From Clostridium sp. AM58-1XD (lineage in GTDB: Bacteria > Bacillota > Clostridia > Lachnospirales > Lachnospiraceae), in contig NZ_QSDR01000042.1 of NCBI RefSeq assembly GCF_003464085.1, positions 1 through 34,016 of the forward strand: 34,016 nucleotides of DNA, in the 5' to 3' direction. The stretch's first letter is position 1. Each line of letters opens with the position of its first letter. The notes beneath the pieces were generated by a model. It did not search any database and was not told where the DNA came from. It saw nothing but the letters and a program-made list of their open reading frames with translations. This document shows positions 7,178-14,565 of the stretch, in pieces. A program made the position numbers and the translations under genes.

Positions 7178-9433
7178 ATGAAGACAGAATTATATCATAT
7201 TGACGGCATGGCGTGTGCTGCATGCAGTGCGGCTGTGGAACGTGTAACCAGAAAGATGGCGGGAGTGTCGGAGAGCAATGTGAATCTGACAACGAATAAG
7301 ATGGTAATCACCTATGACGAATCACAGGTGAAACCGGAAATGATTATGGAAAAGGTCAGCAAAGCCGGCTTTACGGCAGTTCCTGTCGTGATGACGGAAG
7401 ATAAGAAGAAGCAGGAAGAGGCGGAACTTAAAAAGCAGGAAGAAAAGCTGCGCGGGGAGAAGAGGCGGGTAATACTGGCCGTCGGTTTTTCTATTCCACT
7501 TTTGTATATTTCTATGGGACATATGCTTCCGGTGCCGCTGCCGCTGCCGGAGATTTTAAATCCTATGAGCAATCCCCTTAATTTTGCGCTGGCGCAGCTG
7601 ATTCTTACAACGGCAGTGCTCATTTTTGGAAAAAAATTTTATATCGTAGGATTCAGGGCCCTGTTTAAGGGAAATCCCAATATGGATTCACTGGTGGCAA
7701 TCGGAACGGGCAGTGCGTTTATTTACAGCCTTTATATGACTATAACGATCAAAAACAGCCCGATGAATGTGCACCATCTCTATTATGAATCGGCGGCAGT
7801 TGTAGTGACTCTTGTAATGCTGGGCAAGTACATGGAAAGCCGAAGCAAGGGAAAGACTTCGGAAGCGATCAGAAAACTGATGGAACTGGCTCCTGATACG
7901 GCGGTGCTCCTGATCGACGGTGAGGAAAAGGAAGTGCCGACTTCTTCCGTGTTCCCAGGACAGCACATCATCATTAAACCAGGAAACAGAATACCGCTGG
8001 ATGGTATTATAAAAAAAGGAAGCAGCAGCGTGGACGAATCCATGCTTACAGGAGAAAGCATACCGGTTGAAAAACAGGAAGGCGACACCCTGATCGGCGG
8101 CAGCATGAATTACAATGGGGCCATGGAAATGGAAGTCACCCATGTTGGAAACGATACAACCCTTTCAAAGATTATTCAGATGATTGAGGATGCACAGGGG
8201 AAAAAGGCACCGATTTCCAAGCTGGCGGATAAAGTAGCCGGCATATTCGTACCGGCGGTTATGGTGATTGCTCTTGCCGCAGCGCTGGGATGGTGGATAT
8301 TTGGTGGAAAAGAACTGTCATTTGTGCTGACAATTTTTGTTTCTATCCTCGTGATTGCTTGTCCATGTGCACTTGGACTTGCGACACCGACAGCAATTAT
8401 GGTCGGAACAGGGGTGGGAGCAAATCATGGAATTCTTATCAAAAGCGGAGAAGCTTTAGAAATCTGCCACAAGGTAAACGCTGTCGTTCTGGATAAGACA
8501 GGCACAATTACAGAAGGAAAACCGCGTGTAACAGATATTATTACTGCTTCTGAGTGGACGGAAGAAGAGCTGCTTAAGACCGCTGCCAGCTGCGAACAGC
8601 TTTCAGAACATCCGCTTGGAGAAGCGATTGTGGACGCGGCCAGGGAAAGAAAGACAGAACTTACGAGACCGGAGGTATTTACGAGTGTTACAGGTGCCGG
8701 AATCATAACGGAGCTGGACGGACAGAAAATTGCAATCGGAAACTACAGGATACTGGATAAAGAAAACATCGTTCTGGAAGGAACGGTTAAAGAACAGGCG
8801 GAACGTCTGGCAGAGGAAGGAAAGACTCCGATGTACGTAGCCGCAGATGGCGTGCTCAAGGGCATCATCTGTGTGGCGGATACGATAAAGGAAGGCAGCA
8901 CGGCGGCAGTCGATCATTTGAAAGAACTTGGAATCCAGGTATACATGCTGACTGGAGACAATAAAAAAACGGCGGAATATATCGGCAGGCAGGCCCATAT
9001 TGACGACGTCATAGCAGAGGTGCTTCCGGAAGATAAGGCAAATATTGTGAGCCGGTTGCAACAGGAAGGAAAAACTGTTATGATGGTAGGAGACGGCATA
9101 AATGACGCACCGGCGCTTGTTCAGGCAGATGTGGGCACTGCAATCGGCTCAGGAAGCGACATCGCTCTGGAATCGGGAGATGTGGTGCTGATGAAGTCCG
9201 ACCTGCAGGATGTATACAGGGCGGTGAAGCTGAGCAAGGCCACGATCCGGAATATCAAACAGAACCTGTTCTGGGCCTTTTTCTACAACAGCCTTGGAAT
9301 TCCGGTGGCGGCAGGCCTTCTGTATCTGATGGGAGGACCGCTGCTCAGTCCGATGATCGGGGGCTTTGCGATGTCACTTAGCTCCGTATGTGTAGTCAGC
9401 AACGCACTGCGTCTGAAAACGATACGGCTGTAA
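7178..9433 (+). CDS. copA: Copper-exporting P1B-type ATPase CopA
   Basis: Integral membrane ATPase of 751 residues that pumps Cu(I) out of the cytoplasm. It has one N-terminal heavy-metal-associated domain with 'GMACAACS' (Cys13, Cys16), rather than the two found in Bacillus CopA. The transport-site CPC motif is at 395-397 ('ACPCALG'), the phosphorylation motif DKTGT starts at Asp439, and 'SEHPLGEAIV' and GDGINDAP (638-645) follow. The conserved 'YN' ('FFYNSLGIPVAAG') and 'MSLSSVCVVSNALRL' in the last membrane helices are the Cu(I) specificity marks. The ATG at 7178 follows AAGAGG. It is the first gene of copA-csoR-copZ and is likely derepressed by copper through CsoR. Confidence 0.96.
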   Translation: MKTELYHIDGMACAACSAAVERVTRKMAGVSESNVNLTTNKMVITYDESQVKPEMIMEKVSKAGFTAVPVVMTEDKKKQEEAELKKQEEKLRGEKRRVILAVGFSIPLLYISMGHMLPVPLPLPEILNPMSNPLNFALAQLILTTAVLIFGKKFYIVGFRALFKGNPNMDSLVAIGTGSAFIYSLYMTITIKNSPMNVHHLYYESAAVVVTLVMLGKYMESRSKGKTSEAIRKLMELAPDTAVLLIDGEEKEVPTSSVFPGQHIIIKPGNRIPLDGIIKKGSSSVDESMLTGESIPVEKQEGDTLIGGSMNYNGAMEMEVTHVGNDTTLSKIIQMIEDAQGKKAPISKLADKVAGIFVPAVMVIALAAALGWWIFGGKELSFVLTIFVSILVIACPCALGLATPTAIMVGTGVGANHGILIKSGEALEICHKVNAVVLDKTGTITEGKPRVTDIITASEWTEEELLKTAASCEQLSEHPLGEAIVDAARERKTELTRPEVFTSVTGAGIITELDGQKIAIGNYRILDKENIVLEGTVKEQAERLAEEGKTPMYVAADGVLKGIICVADTIKEGSTAAVDHLKELGIQVYMLTGDNKKTAEYIGRQAHIDDVIAEVLPEDKANIVSRLQQEGKTVMMVGDGINDAPALVQADVGTAIGSGSDIALESGDVVLMKSDLQDVYRAVKLSKATIRNIKQNLFWAFFYNSLGIPVAAGLLYLMGGPLLSPMIGGFAMSLSSVCVVSNALRLKTIRL

Positions 9434-9447
9434 ATGGAGGTACGGGT

Positions 9448-9753
9448 TTGGAAGAAAACAGGGAATGTGCCTGTGTAAAACATAAACACAGGTCAGATGA
9501 GGATGAGAAAGCGCTTTTAAACAGGCTGAACAGGATAGAAGGACAGATACGCGGCATTAAGAATATGGTAGAAAATGAAAGATATTGTATTGATATTCTG
9601 ACTCAGGTTTCTGCCGTACAGGCTGCACTTAACAGTTTTAACCGTATTCTGCTGACCGATCACATCCATACATGCGTGGTCGAAAAGATCGAAGAAGGGG
9701 ATACGGAAGTGGTTGAAGAGCTCTGCAAAGCAATCCAGAAGCTTATGAAATAA
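9448..9753 (+). CDS. csoR: Copper-sensing repressor CsoR
   Basis: All-helical DUF156/CsoR family repressor of 101 residues. With the TTG at 9448 as start, the Cu(I) ligands are Cys47, His72 and Cys76, exactly the C-x24-H-x3-C spacing that distinguishes CsoR from nickel- or formaldehyde-sensing relatives. The 'LNRIEGQIRGIKNMVENERYC' region is the family signature (residues 27-47). TTG is chosen because GGAGG lies 7 bases upstream; an ATG further up would overlap copA deeply. It starts 14 bases after the copA stop, so it is autoregulated within the operon. Extra Cys/His residues in the N-terminal tail ('CACVKHKH') are a small oddity. Confidence 0.93.
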   Translation: MEENRECACVKHKHRSDEDEKALLNRLNRIEGQIRGIKNMVENERYCIDILTQVSAVQAALNSFNRILLTDHIHTCVVEKIEEGDTEVVEELCKAIQKLMK

Positions 9754-9817
9754 AAGCCAACTTCGCGCTTCCCGTATGCTTTGGGAGCAGAGAATGAAAA
9801 ATAAGGAGTGACAGACA

Positions 9818-10009
9818 ATGAAAAAATTCAGATGTGAAGAAATGATGTGTGCAAACTGTGTGGCGAGGATCAACAAGGGACTGGAGGCGGAGAACATCGG
9901 CCACAGTGTAGATCTGGATACGAAGACAGTGACGGTGAATGAGGATGGCGAGGCTGCAAAGGCAGCAGAAGTGCTCGACGACCTGGGATTTACTCCGGCA
10001 GAAATCTAA
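9818..10009 (+). CDS. copZ: CopZ-like copper chaperone (HMA domain protein)
   Basis: A 63-residue single-domain protein with a ferredoxin-like HMA fold. The metal site is 'MMCANC' (Cys11, Cys14), with an additional Cys6. Size and position behind copA and csoR fit a cytosolic Cu(I) carrier delivering copper to CopA. The ribosome binding site AAGGAGTG is well placed. Sequence similarity to classical CopZ is limited to the core motif, so the symbol is by role. Confidence 0.8.
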   Translation: MKKFRCEEMMCANCVARINKGLEAENIGHSVDLDTKTVTVNEDGEAAKAAEVLDDLGFTPAEI

Positions 10010-10152
10010 TGCGTCACCTGGCGGAACCAGGCTGACAGGCGGCTCAGGTAAAGGAGATTTGCCCTGCGGCATGCTTTTAGGAAGGCAATTCGATCTGCAT
10101 GCTGCGGGACGGAAATCTCTGGAAAAAAAAGCACAAAATTTACAAATTATTG

Positions 10153-10181
10153 TTGACAATTAAGACAATTCGTATTATACT
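10153..10181 (+). promoter_or_regulatory. Promoter of the tRNA-Pro/tRNA-Glu unit
   Basis: TTGACA (10153-10158), 17-base spacer, TATACT (10176-10181), about 8 bases before the expected transcript start at the tRNA-Pro precursor. Confidence 0.8.
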
Positions 10182-10196
10182 ATGCAACGTAGTCGA

Positions 10197-10270
10197 CGAG
10201 GCGTGGCTCAGTTTGGTAGAGCGCTGCGTTCGGGACGCAGAGGCCGCAAGTTCGAATCTTGTCGCCTCGA
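10197..10270 (+). tRNA. tRNA-Pro (anticodon CGG)
   Basis: A 74-base cloverleaf: acceptor CGAGGCG/CGCCTCG, D arm GCTC/GAGC, anticodon stem CTGCG/CGCAG with loop TTCGGGA, T arm with GTTCGAATC, discriminator A. The 3' CCA is not encoded. Confidence 0.95.
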
Positions 10271-10276
10271 CTATAT

Positions 10277-10348
10277 GGCCTATTGGTCAAGCGGTCAAGA
10301 CGCCGCCCTCTCACGGCGGAAACCCGGGTTCGATTCCCGGATAGGTCA
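10277..10348 (+). tRNA. tRNA-Glu (anticodon CTC)
   Basis: A 72-base cloverleaf: acceptor GGCCTAT/ATAGGTC, anticodon stem CCGCC/GGCGG with loop CTCTCAC, T loop GTTCGATTC, discriminator A. It lies 6 bases after tRNA-Pro, so both come from one transcript. Confidence 0.95.
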
Positions 10349-10351
10349 TGG

Positions 10352-10383
10352 AATGCTTTGGATAGCTGTCCAAAGCATTTTTT
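10352..10383 (+). terminator. Terminator after tRNA-Glu
   Basis: An 11-bp stem AATGCTTTGGA / TCCAAAGCATT is followed by a T-tract. It stands between tRNA-Glu and tRNA-Thr, so tRNA-Thr depends on read-through or an unseen promoter. Confidence 0.85.
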
Positions 10384-10390
10384 AACAGAC

Positions 10391-10463
10391 GCTTCCATAG
10401 CGCAGTTGGTAGCGCACATCACTCGTAATGATGGGGTCGCCGGTTCAAGTCCGGCTGGAAGCT
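10391..10463 (+). tRNA. tRNA-Thr (anticodon CGT)
   Basis: A 73-base cloverleaf: acceptor GCTTCCA/TGGAAGC, D arm GCGC/GCGC, anticodon stem CATCA/TGATG with loop CTCGTAA, T loop GTTCAAGTC, discriminator T, no encoded CCA. Confidence 0.95.
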
Positions 10464-10487
10464 TGCCATATAGGAACTGGAAAAGGA

Positions 10488-10527
10488 AAGACAGCGGAGC
10501 AGATTTCATCTGCCCGCTGTCTTTTTG
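10488..10527 (+). terminator. Terminator after tRNA-Thr
   Basis: Stem AAGACAGCGG / CCGCTGTCTT with an inner GCAGA/TCTGC extension and a run of five T. It also separates the tRNAs from the convergent DUF378 gene. Confidence 0.85.
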
Positions 10528-10552
10528 CTAAATATTAACTGACTGCTCCGTT

Positions 10553-10768
10553 TTACTCTGCATTTGCGGCAGACGATGTGTGGCCGTAGAAAGACAGCAG
10601 ATACAGTCCGCTGATTCCTACCAGCCCATATATGATTCTGGAAATCCAGGATACACTTCCAAAGAGGAAAGAAACAAGATTGAAGCCGAACAGCCCAATC
10701 AATCCCCAGTTGACAGCGCCGATGATGGCAATTGTAAGTGCGCAGTAGTCTAATGCTTTGTTTGTCAT
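10553..10768 (-). CDS. DUF378 family membrane protein
   Basis: A 71-residue protein with two predicted membrane segments: 'ALTIAIIGAVNWGLIGLFGF' and 'IIYGLVGISGLYLLSFY'. The 'GAVNWGLIGLF' and 'R.IYGLVG..G' segments are the DUF378 signature. The family function is unknown. The ATG at 10768 has a strong ribosome binding site on the - strand (GAAGGAGG). A longer frame to 11002 adds residues unlike the family and is rejected. Confidence 0.88.
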   Translation of the reverse strand: MTNKALDYCALTIAIIGAVNWGLIGLFGFNLVSFLFGSVSWISRIIYGLVGISGLYLLSFYGHTSSAANAE

Positions 10769-10959
10769 ATAGCGAAGCCTCCTTCTATTGTCAGGCATTT
10801 CCGCTGACTGCAGCTGATTGAGCTTAGGCTGTCGGCAGAATTCCTGTTTAAGGTTATTATTCCACAGAATGTAAAAATATATGTAATGCGTTCTGATAAA
10901 TATAGAAGATCGGCGTATAGTTCCGACCTTCCTTTCCATACTATTACTGAGGTGATAAA

Positions 10960-11112
10960 ATGGATAAAGACAAACGGGAACAGCAGGCATTGAAAAAGTC
11001 AAACGAGACGTTTAACAGTATTACGGAGAAGGTGAAGCCGGAAAATCAGAATCAGACCCATAATTCCCGCAGGGAAGGCATGGGACCGAACACGAAAAGA
11101 AAGCCGTGCTGA
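10960..11112 (+). CDS. Small hydrophilic protein (50 residues)
   Basis: An ATG preceded by GAGGTGATAAA opens a 50-codon frame. The product is very polar (many K, E, Q, N), has no membrane segment, and ends 'REGMGPNTKRKPC'. The 'EGMGPNT' tail and composition recall short Clostridial proteins of unknown role, possibly spore-associated, but that is a guess. It is read divergently from DUF378 and ends just before the promoter at 11121. Confidence 0.5.
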   Translation: MDKDKREQQALKKSNETFNSITEKVKPENQNQTHNSRREGMGPNTKRKPC

Positions 11113-11120
11113 TTTCTGCT

Positions 11121-11149
11121 TTGACAAAAAATAAGAAATCTGGTAAAAT
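11121..11149 (+). promoter_or_regulatory. Promoter upstream of the DUF2798 gene
   Basis: TTGACA (11121-11126), 17-base spacer, TAAAAT (11144-11149). It yields a leader of about 140 bases containing the terminator at 11221. Confidence 0.75.
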
Positions 11150-11220
11150 GCAGCTTGAAAGAAAACGGCTTTAATCTTCATGATTTTATCATGTCAGCTG
11201 GTATCAATAGAAATAAGTCT

Positions 11221-11265
11221 AAAAGGCGTAGTCTATGAGGTGACCTCAGGATTATACGCCTTTTT
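11221..11265 (+). terminator. Leader terminator before the DUF2798 gene
   Basis: AAAGGCGTA pairs with TACGCCTTT (11255-11263), with an inner TGAGG/CCTCA helix and a trailing T-run. It lies between the promoter at 11121 and the start at 11298, so it is an attenuator or the end of a short RNA. No known riboswitch class is recognised in the leader. Confidence 0.65.
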
Positions 11266-11297
11266 CTTATATCGTATTGATTACAGGAGGAGCAAAA

Positions 11298-11575
11298 ATG
11301 CCAAAAACAAAGTTTCAGGGAATTATTTTCGGGATCATCATGTCAATGACAATGGCCTATGGCATGGAGGTCTACAACGTAGCTGTGAAGATGGCTTTCA
11401 CACGATGACGGGAGGACTCAGCAGCATGACAAACCAGGTCTTTTTCGAGGCGCTTGCAGAGGCTGCCTACATGTAGATTTTTGTATTTATTTTTTCGAAC
11501 CTGTGGGGCAACAGGATCGGCAGAAGTGCTGTAAATCATGCAGAATCGGAATATCAGGAAAAATTTGAGGAATAA
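11298..11575 (+). pseudogene. Broken DUF2798 family membrane protein gene
   Basis: The first frame, from an ATG with a GGAGGAG ribosome binding site, reads 'MPKTKFQGIIFGIIMSMTMA' and stops after 'VKMAFTR'. Adding one base at about 11393 restores 'HTMTGGLSSMTNQVFFEALA'. An in-frame TAG follows 'EAAYM', where relatives have a residue such as Trp. The frame then continues 'IFVFIFSNLWGNRIGRSAVN' to a TAA at 11573. The gene therefore has two lesions, a 1-base deletion and a nonsense codon. Intact relatives are two-helix membrane proteins of about 90 residues or more with unknown function, in my recollection often near MarR regulators. The nonsense codon argues for real decay here. Confidence 0.75.
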
Positions 11576-11597
11576 TCAGGATATTTGACGTAAAGTG

Positions 11598-11626
11598 TTG
11601 ACAGTACATAAAATATATGATACAAC
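11598..11626 (+). promoter_or_regulatory. Promoter of the lysine riboswitch transcript
   Basis: TTGACA (11598-11603), 17-base spacer, TACAAC as a weak -10. It lies about 25 bases before the first conserved riboswitch bases. Confidence 0.5.
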
Positions 11627-11649
11627 GCAGATAATGAAATAATTTTCAA

Positions 11650-11822
11650 ATGGTAGAGGTGCGGTTTTCAACAGTACTGCAGGACGAAGCATGGGAGCTG
11701 TCCGGTGGGAAAGGGGACGCCGCCGAAGGAATGGGACCCTCCCATGGGACTGTTTCCTGGGCCGATGCAGAATATGCAGCGGACTGTCACGAAGGTGTGG
11801 AGCGCTATCATCGTAAGAGATA
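11650..11822 (+). promoter_or_regulatory. Lysine riboswitch (L box)
   Basis: The conserved L-box blocks occur in order: 'GGTAGAGGTGCG', 'AGTACTG', 'GGGAAAGGGGACGCCGCCGA', 'CCTGGGCCGATGCA', 'GGACTGTCAC', and the closing 'GTGTGGAGCGCTATCAT'. Spacing and order match the five-helix junction of lysC leaders. It precedes a terminator and an NhaC-family antiporter gene, so lysine binding should switch off the transporter. Confidence 0.92.
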
Positions 11823-11831
11823 AATTCTCAT

Positions 11832-11876
11832 GCCATGAACGCATCCTTTCGGGGCCTGCCGTTCGTGGCTTTTTTA
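11832..11876 (+). terminator. Terminator of the lysine riboswitch
   Basis: GCCATGAACG pairs with CGTTCGTGGC (one G-T pair) and is followed by seven T. It is the expression platform of the riboswitch, 47 bases before the coding start. Confidence 0.85.
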
Positions 11877-11922
11877 TTTCATAGAACGAACTGCCAGAAA
11901 AAATAAGGGGGAGAATTTGTTT

Positions 11923-13560
11923 ATGAACCGATTGAAAGAGAGAAAAACCAGAAATGCAGTTTTCAGACTGTTTGCACTAACGGCAGTATTTACCGTTCTT
12001 TTTGCAGTGATATCACTGGCAGGAGAAGAGGCGGCAGATACATATCAGCCGGCGCTTTATGCGACTTTTTGGGCCCTTGTGCCTCCGATTGTAGCCATTG
12101 GACTTGCTCTGATTACCAAAGAAGTTTACAGCTCGCTCTTCGTAGGAATCCTGGTAGGCGCAATGTTTTATTCGGGATTTCAGTTTGAAGGGACGGTTCT
12201 TCAGGTATTCAGGGGAGGCCTTGTTTCCGTCTTGTCGGATTCCTATAACATGGGGATTCTGATTTTCCTTGTTATTCTCGGTGTTATGGTATCCCTGATG
12301 AATAAGGCGGGCGGCTCCGCAGCATTCGGCCGGTGGGCAGGAACGAAAATCAAGACAAGAGCAGGCGCACAGCTGGCTACGATTGCCCTTGGGGTTCTCA
12401 TTTTTATTGACGATTATTTTAACTGTCTGACTGTAGGCAGCGTTATGCGCCCTGTAACGGACAAGCACAATATTTCCAGAGCAAAGCTGGCATACTTGAT
12501 CGATGCCACGGCTGCTCCTATCTGTATTATCGCACCGATTTCTTCCTGGGCAGCGGCCGTTACAGGTTTTGTAGAGGGAGAAGACGGATTCGCCCTGTTC
12601 GTTTCAGCGATACCGTACAATTTCTATGCTCTTCTGACCATCATTATGATGATCGCCATAGCTCTTTTGGGAATTGATTACGGCCCAATGGCCTTACATG
12701 AAAACAATGCAGTAGAAAACGATGATCTTTTTACCACGCCGGACAGGCCGTATGCTAACGCGGCAGCTGTGGATAACGTGGGCAGAGGAACGGTCATGGA
12801 TCTTGTAATTCCGATCGTTTCCCTGATTATCTGCTGTGTAATCGGCATGATTTATACAGGCGGTTTCTTTGAGGGAGCCGGCTTTGTCGAAGCGTTTTCT
12901 GGAAGTGATGCGTCGGAAGGCCTGGCAATGGGAAGCTTTTTTGGACTTCTGATTACAATTATCCTGTATATGATCAGACGGATTATGACGTTTGAGGAGT
13001 GCATGTCATGTGTACCGGAAGGCTTTAAGGCCATGGTTCCTGCTATTTTAATTCTTTCTTTTGCATGGACGTTGAAGGCTATGACGGACAGCCTCGGCGC
13101 GGCGGAGTATGTGGCGGCTATGATGGAAACGTGCGCAGGCAGTCTGATGAATATGCTTCCGGCCTTCATTTTCCTCGTTGGCTGCGGCCTGGCGTTTGCG
13201 ACAGGCACCTCCTGGGGAACATTCGGAATCCTGATTCCAATTGTAGTTGCCGTATTTGCCAATTCCAATCATGAACTGATGACGATTTCTATTTCTGCAT
13301 GTATGGCAGGCGCAGTTTGCGGCGATCACTGTTCGCCGATTTCTGATACGACGATTATGGCCTCTGCAGGAGCTCAGTGCAACCATGTCAACCATGTTTC
13401 CACACAGCTTCCCTATGCCGTCATGGTAGCGGCCGTATCCTTTGTTACATATATTGTGGCAGGCTTTGTACAGACTCCATGGATTTCTCTGCCGGTGGGA
13501 ATTGTCCTTCTGTTCGCAGTACTCTTTGTTATTAAATACTGCCAGAAAAAAACGATATAG
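11923..13560 (+). CDS. NhaC-family antiporter, probable lysine-responsive transporter
   Basis: Integral membrane protein of 545 residues with more than ten hydrophobic segments. NhaC-superfamily features include 'TKEVYSSLFVGILVGAMFYS', 'IFIDDYFNCLTVGSVMRPV', 'ATAAPICIIAPISSWAAAV' and 'TGTSWGTFGILIPIVVAV', then 'GAVCGDHCSPISDTTIMAS' near the C-terminus. NhaC proteins exchange Na+ and H+, but members under lysine riboswitches have long been predicted to move lysine. The L box directly upstream supports that for this gene. The N-terminus carries a signal-like hydrophobic stretch. The ATG at 11923 is preferred over a TTG at 11917, since GGGGGAG is better spaced from it. It is a single-gene unit. 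Confidence 0.88.
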   Translation: MNRLKERKTRNAVFRLFALTAVFTVLFAVISLAGEEAADTYQPALYATFWALVPPIVAIGLALITKEVYSSLFVGILVGAMFYSGFQFEGTVLQVFRGGLVSVLSDSYNMGILIFLVILGVMVSLMNKAGGSAAFGRWAGTKIKTRAGAQLATIALGVLIFIDDYFNCLTVGSVMRPVTDKHNISRAKLAYLIDATAAPICIIAPISSWAAAVTGFVEGEDGFALFVSAIPYNFYALLTIIMMIAIALLGIDYGPMALHENNAVENDDLFTTPDRPYANAAAVDNVGRGTVMDLVIPIVSLIICCVIGMIYTGGFFEGAGFVEAFSGSDASEGLAMGSFFGLLITIILYMIRRIMTFEECMSCVPEGFKAMVPAILILSFAWTLKAMTDSLGAAEYVAAMMETCAGSLMNMLPAFIFLVGCGLAFATGTSWGTFGILIPIVVAVFANSNHELMTISISACMAGAVCGDHCSPISDTTIMASAGAQCNHVNHVSTQLPYAVMVAAVSFVTYIVAGFVQTPWISLPVGIVLLFAVLFVIKYCQKKTI

Positions 13561-13627
13561 GATATAGATAAGACCGGTTCTTTTTGGATAAAACGGAGGC
13601 AAAAAACGGAACAGGTATGGGAATGAT

Positions 13628-14092
13628 ATGGAAATAAGGAGATACAGGGAAGAGGACTTCGACGAAATCGCCGAGTTGTTCTATCACACGGTTCACTGGG
13701 TTAACAGAAAAGATTACAGCCAGGAGCAGATCGAAGCGTGGGCCCCAAAAAGGCCTGAAAAGGGGGCATGGAATGGTTCCCTTCTGGAAAATTACAGCAT
13801 TGTGGCCGTAGAAAAAGGTCAGGTTACAGGCTTTGGAGATATAGACAAATCCGGCTATCTGGACCGCCTGTACGTACACAAAGATTATCAGGGACGGGGA
13901 ACGGCCGCTGCGATCTGCGATGAGCTGGAAAAGCATGCGGAGGGAAAAAGGATAACCGTTCATGCCTCCATAACTGCAAAACCATTTTTTGAAAAGAGAG
14001 GTTATCTTACCGTAAAGGAACAGCAGATCCTGCGCCGCGGCGTATTTCTGACAAATTATGTGATGAAAATGGAAAAGACTTGCAATATTTAA
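13628..14092 (+). CDS. GNAT-family N-acetyltransferase
   Basis: A 154-residue single-domain acetyltransferase. It opens 'MEIRRYREEDFDEIAELFY', has acceptor-side residues in the middle, then motif A 'LYVHKDYQGRGTAAAICDEL' with the QGRGTA pyrophosphate-binding loop for acetyl-CoA. It ends in 'PFFEKRGYLTVKEQQI', the usual 'FYEKxGF' strand. It resembles the YafP/ElaA-like small GNATs that have 'VNRKDYSQEQIEAWAP' in the first half. The substrate is unknown. The ribosome binding site is only moderate. The TPP riboswitch promoter overlaps its last codons. Confidence 0.88.
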   Translation: MEIRRYREEDFDEIAELFYHTVHWVNRKDYSQEQIEAWAPKRPEKGAWNGSLLENYSIVAVEKGQVTGFGDIDKSGYLDRLYVHKDYQGRGTAAAICDELEKHAEGKRITVHASITAKPFFEKRGYLTVKEQQILRRGVFLTNYVMKMEKTCNI

Positions 14093-14107
14093 GAAAAAGA
14101 GTATAAT
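14080..14107 (+). promoter_or_regulatory. Promoter of the TPP riboswitch/thiD transcript
   Basis: TTGCAA (14080-14085), 16-base spacer, TATAAT (14102-14107). The -35 lies inside the end of the GNAT gene. Confidence 0.75.
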
Positions 14108-14118
14108 AAATTTCTGTA

Positions 14119-14213
14119 AAACGTGGTGCTCATGTGAAATGGGCTGAGAGTAAGCTGTTATTGCTTTAACACATATAACCTGATTTGGGTAATGCCAACG
14201 TAGGGAAATATTA
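14119..14213 (+). promoter_or_regulatory. TPP riboswitch (THI element)
   Basis: Diagnostic blocks: 'GTGGTGCTCATGTGAAATGG', 'GGCTGAGAGTAAGC', 'ACCTGATTTGGGTAATGCC' and 'AACGTAGGGAA'. These are the pyrimidine- and pyrophosphate-sensing helices of the thiamine pyrophosphate aptamer. It controls thiD and cytX downstream. Confidence 0.95.
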
Positions 14214-14223
14214 GGGAATGTTG

Positions 14224-14265
14224 AAAGCTGCAGTGATATCTGAAAAGAATCGTTGCAGCTTTTTC
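14224..14265 (+). terminator. Terminator of the TPP riboswitch
   Basis: AAAGCTGCA pairs with TGCAGCTTT, extended by G-T-containing pairs, and is followed by five T. Thiamine pyrophosphate should favour this stem. Confidence 0.85.
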
Positions 14266-14565
14266 TATTGGCTGGTGGAATGAGGCATCCTCCGGCCGCT
14301 GATACCAGATTTCGTTCCGAGGCAGCGGCCAAGTCACTGCATCTGCTATCAGCGGCGGGAGGGGCAGGGTGTTGCACCTAGCCAGGGAAAAAAGCGTGTT
14401 TTATGCGGCGGGCGGAGGCAGTAGCCGGTCTTGCGAAGCAGGGCATTTCTGTAATACGAATCACTATATTGAATGTAGGCCACGTGATAAGGTATGCGGC
14501 AGACTGGGGGCACCACTTTTTGTCGCACAATAAAAAATAATGCGGAAGAAAAAGGAGAATGAGTT
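14266..14565 (+). other. Long structured leader between the TPP terminator and thiD
   Basis: 300 bases without a recognisable gene. CCGCTGATA (14296-14304) can pair with TATCAGCGG (14347-14355), while the overlapping GGCCGCT (14294-14300) can instead pair with AGCGGCC (14334-14340), giving two exclusive folds. The rest is G+C rich and unassigned; it may be gene debris. Confidence 0.4.

Noticed and set aside
13532..14377. 281-codon open frame on the - strand
   Set aside because: It runs antisense to the GNAT gene and the TPP riboswitch, both well supported, and has composition typical of antisense frames.
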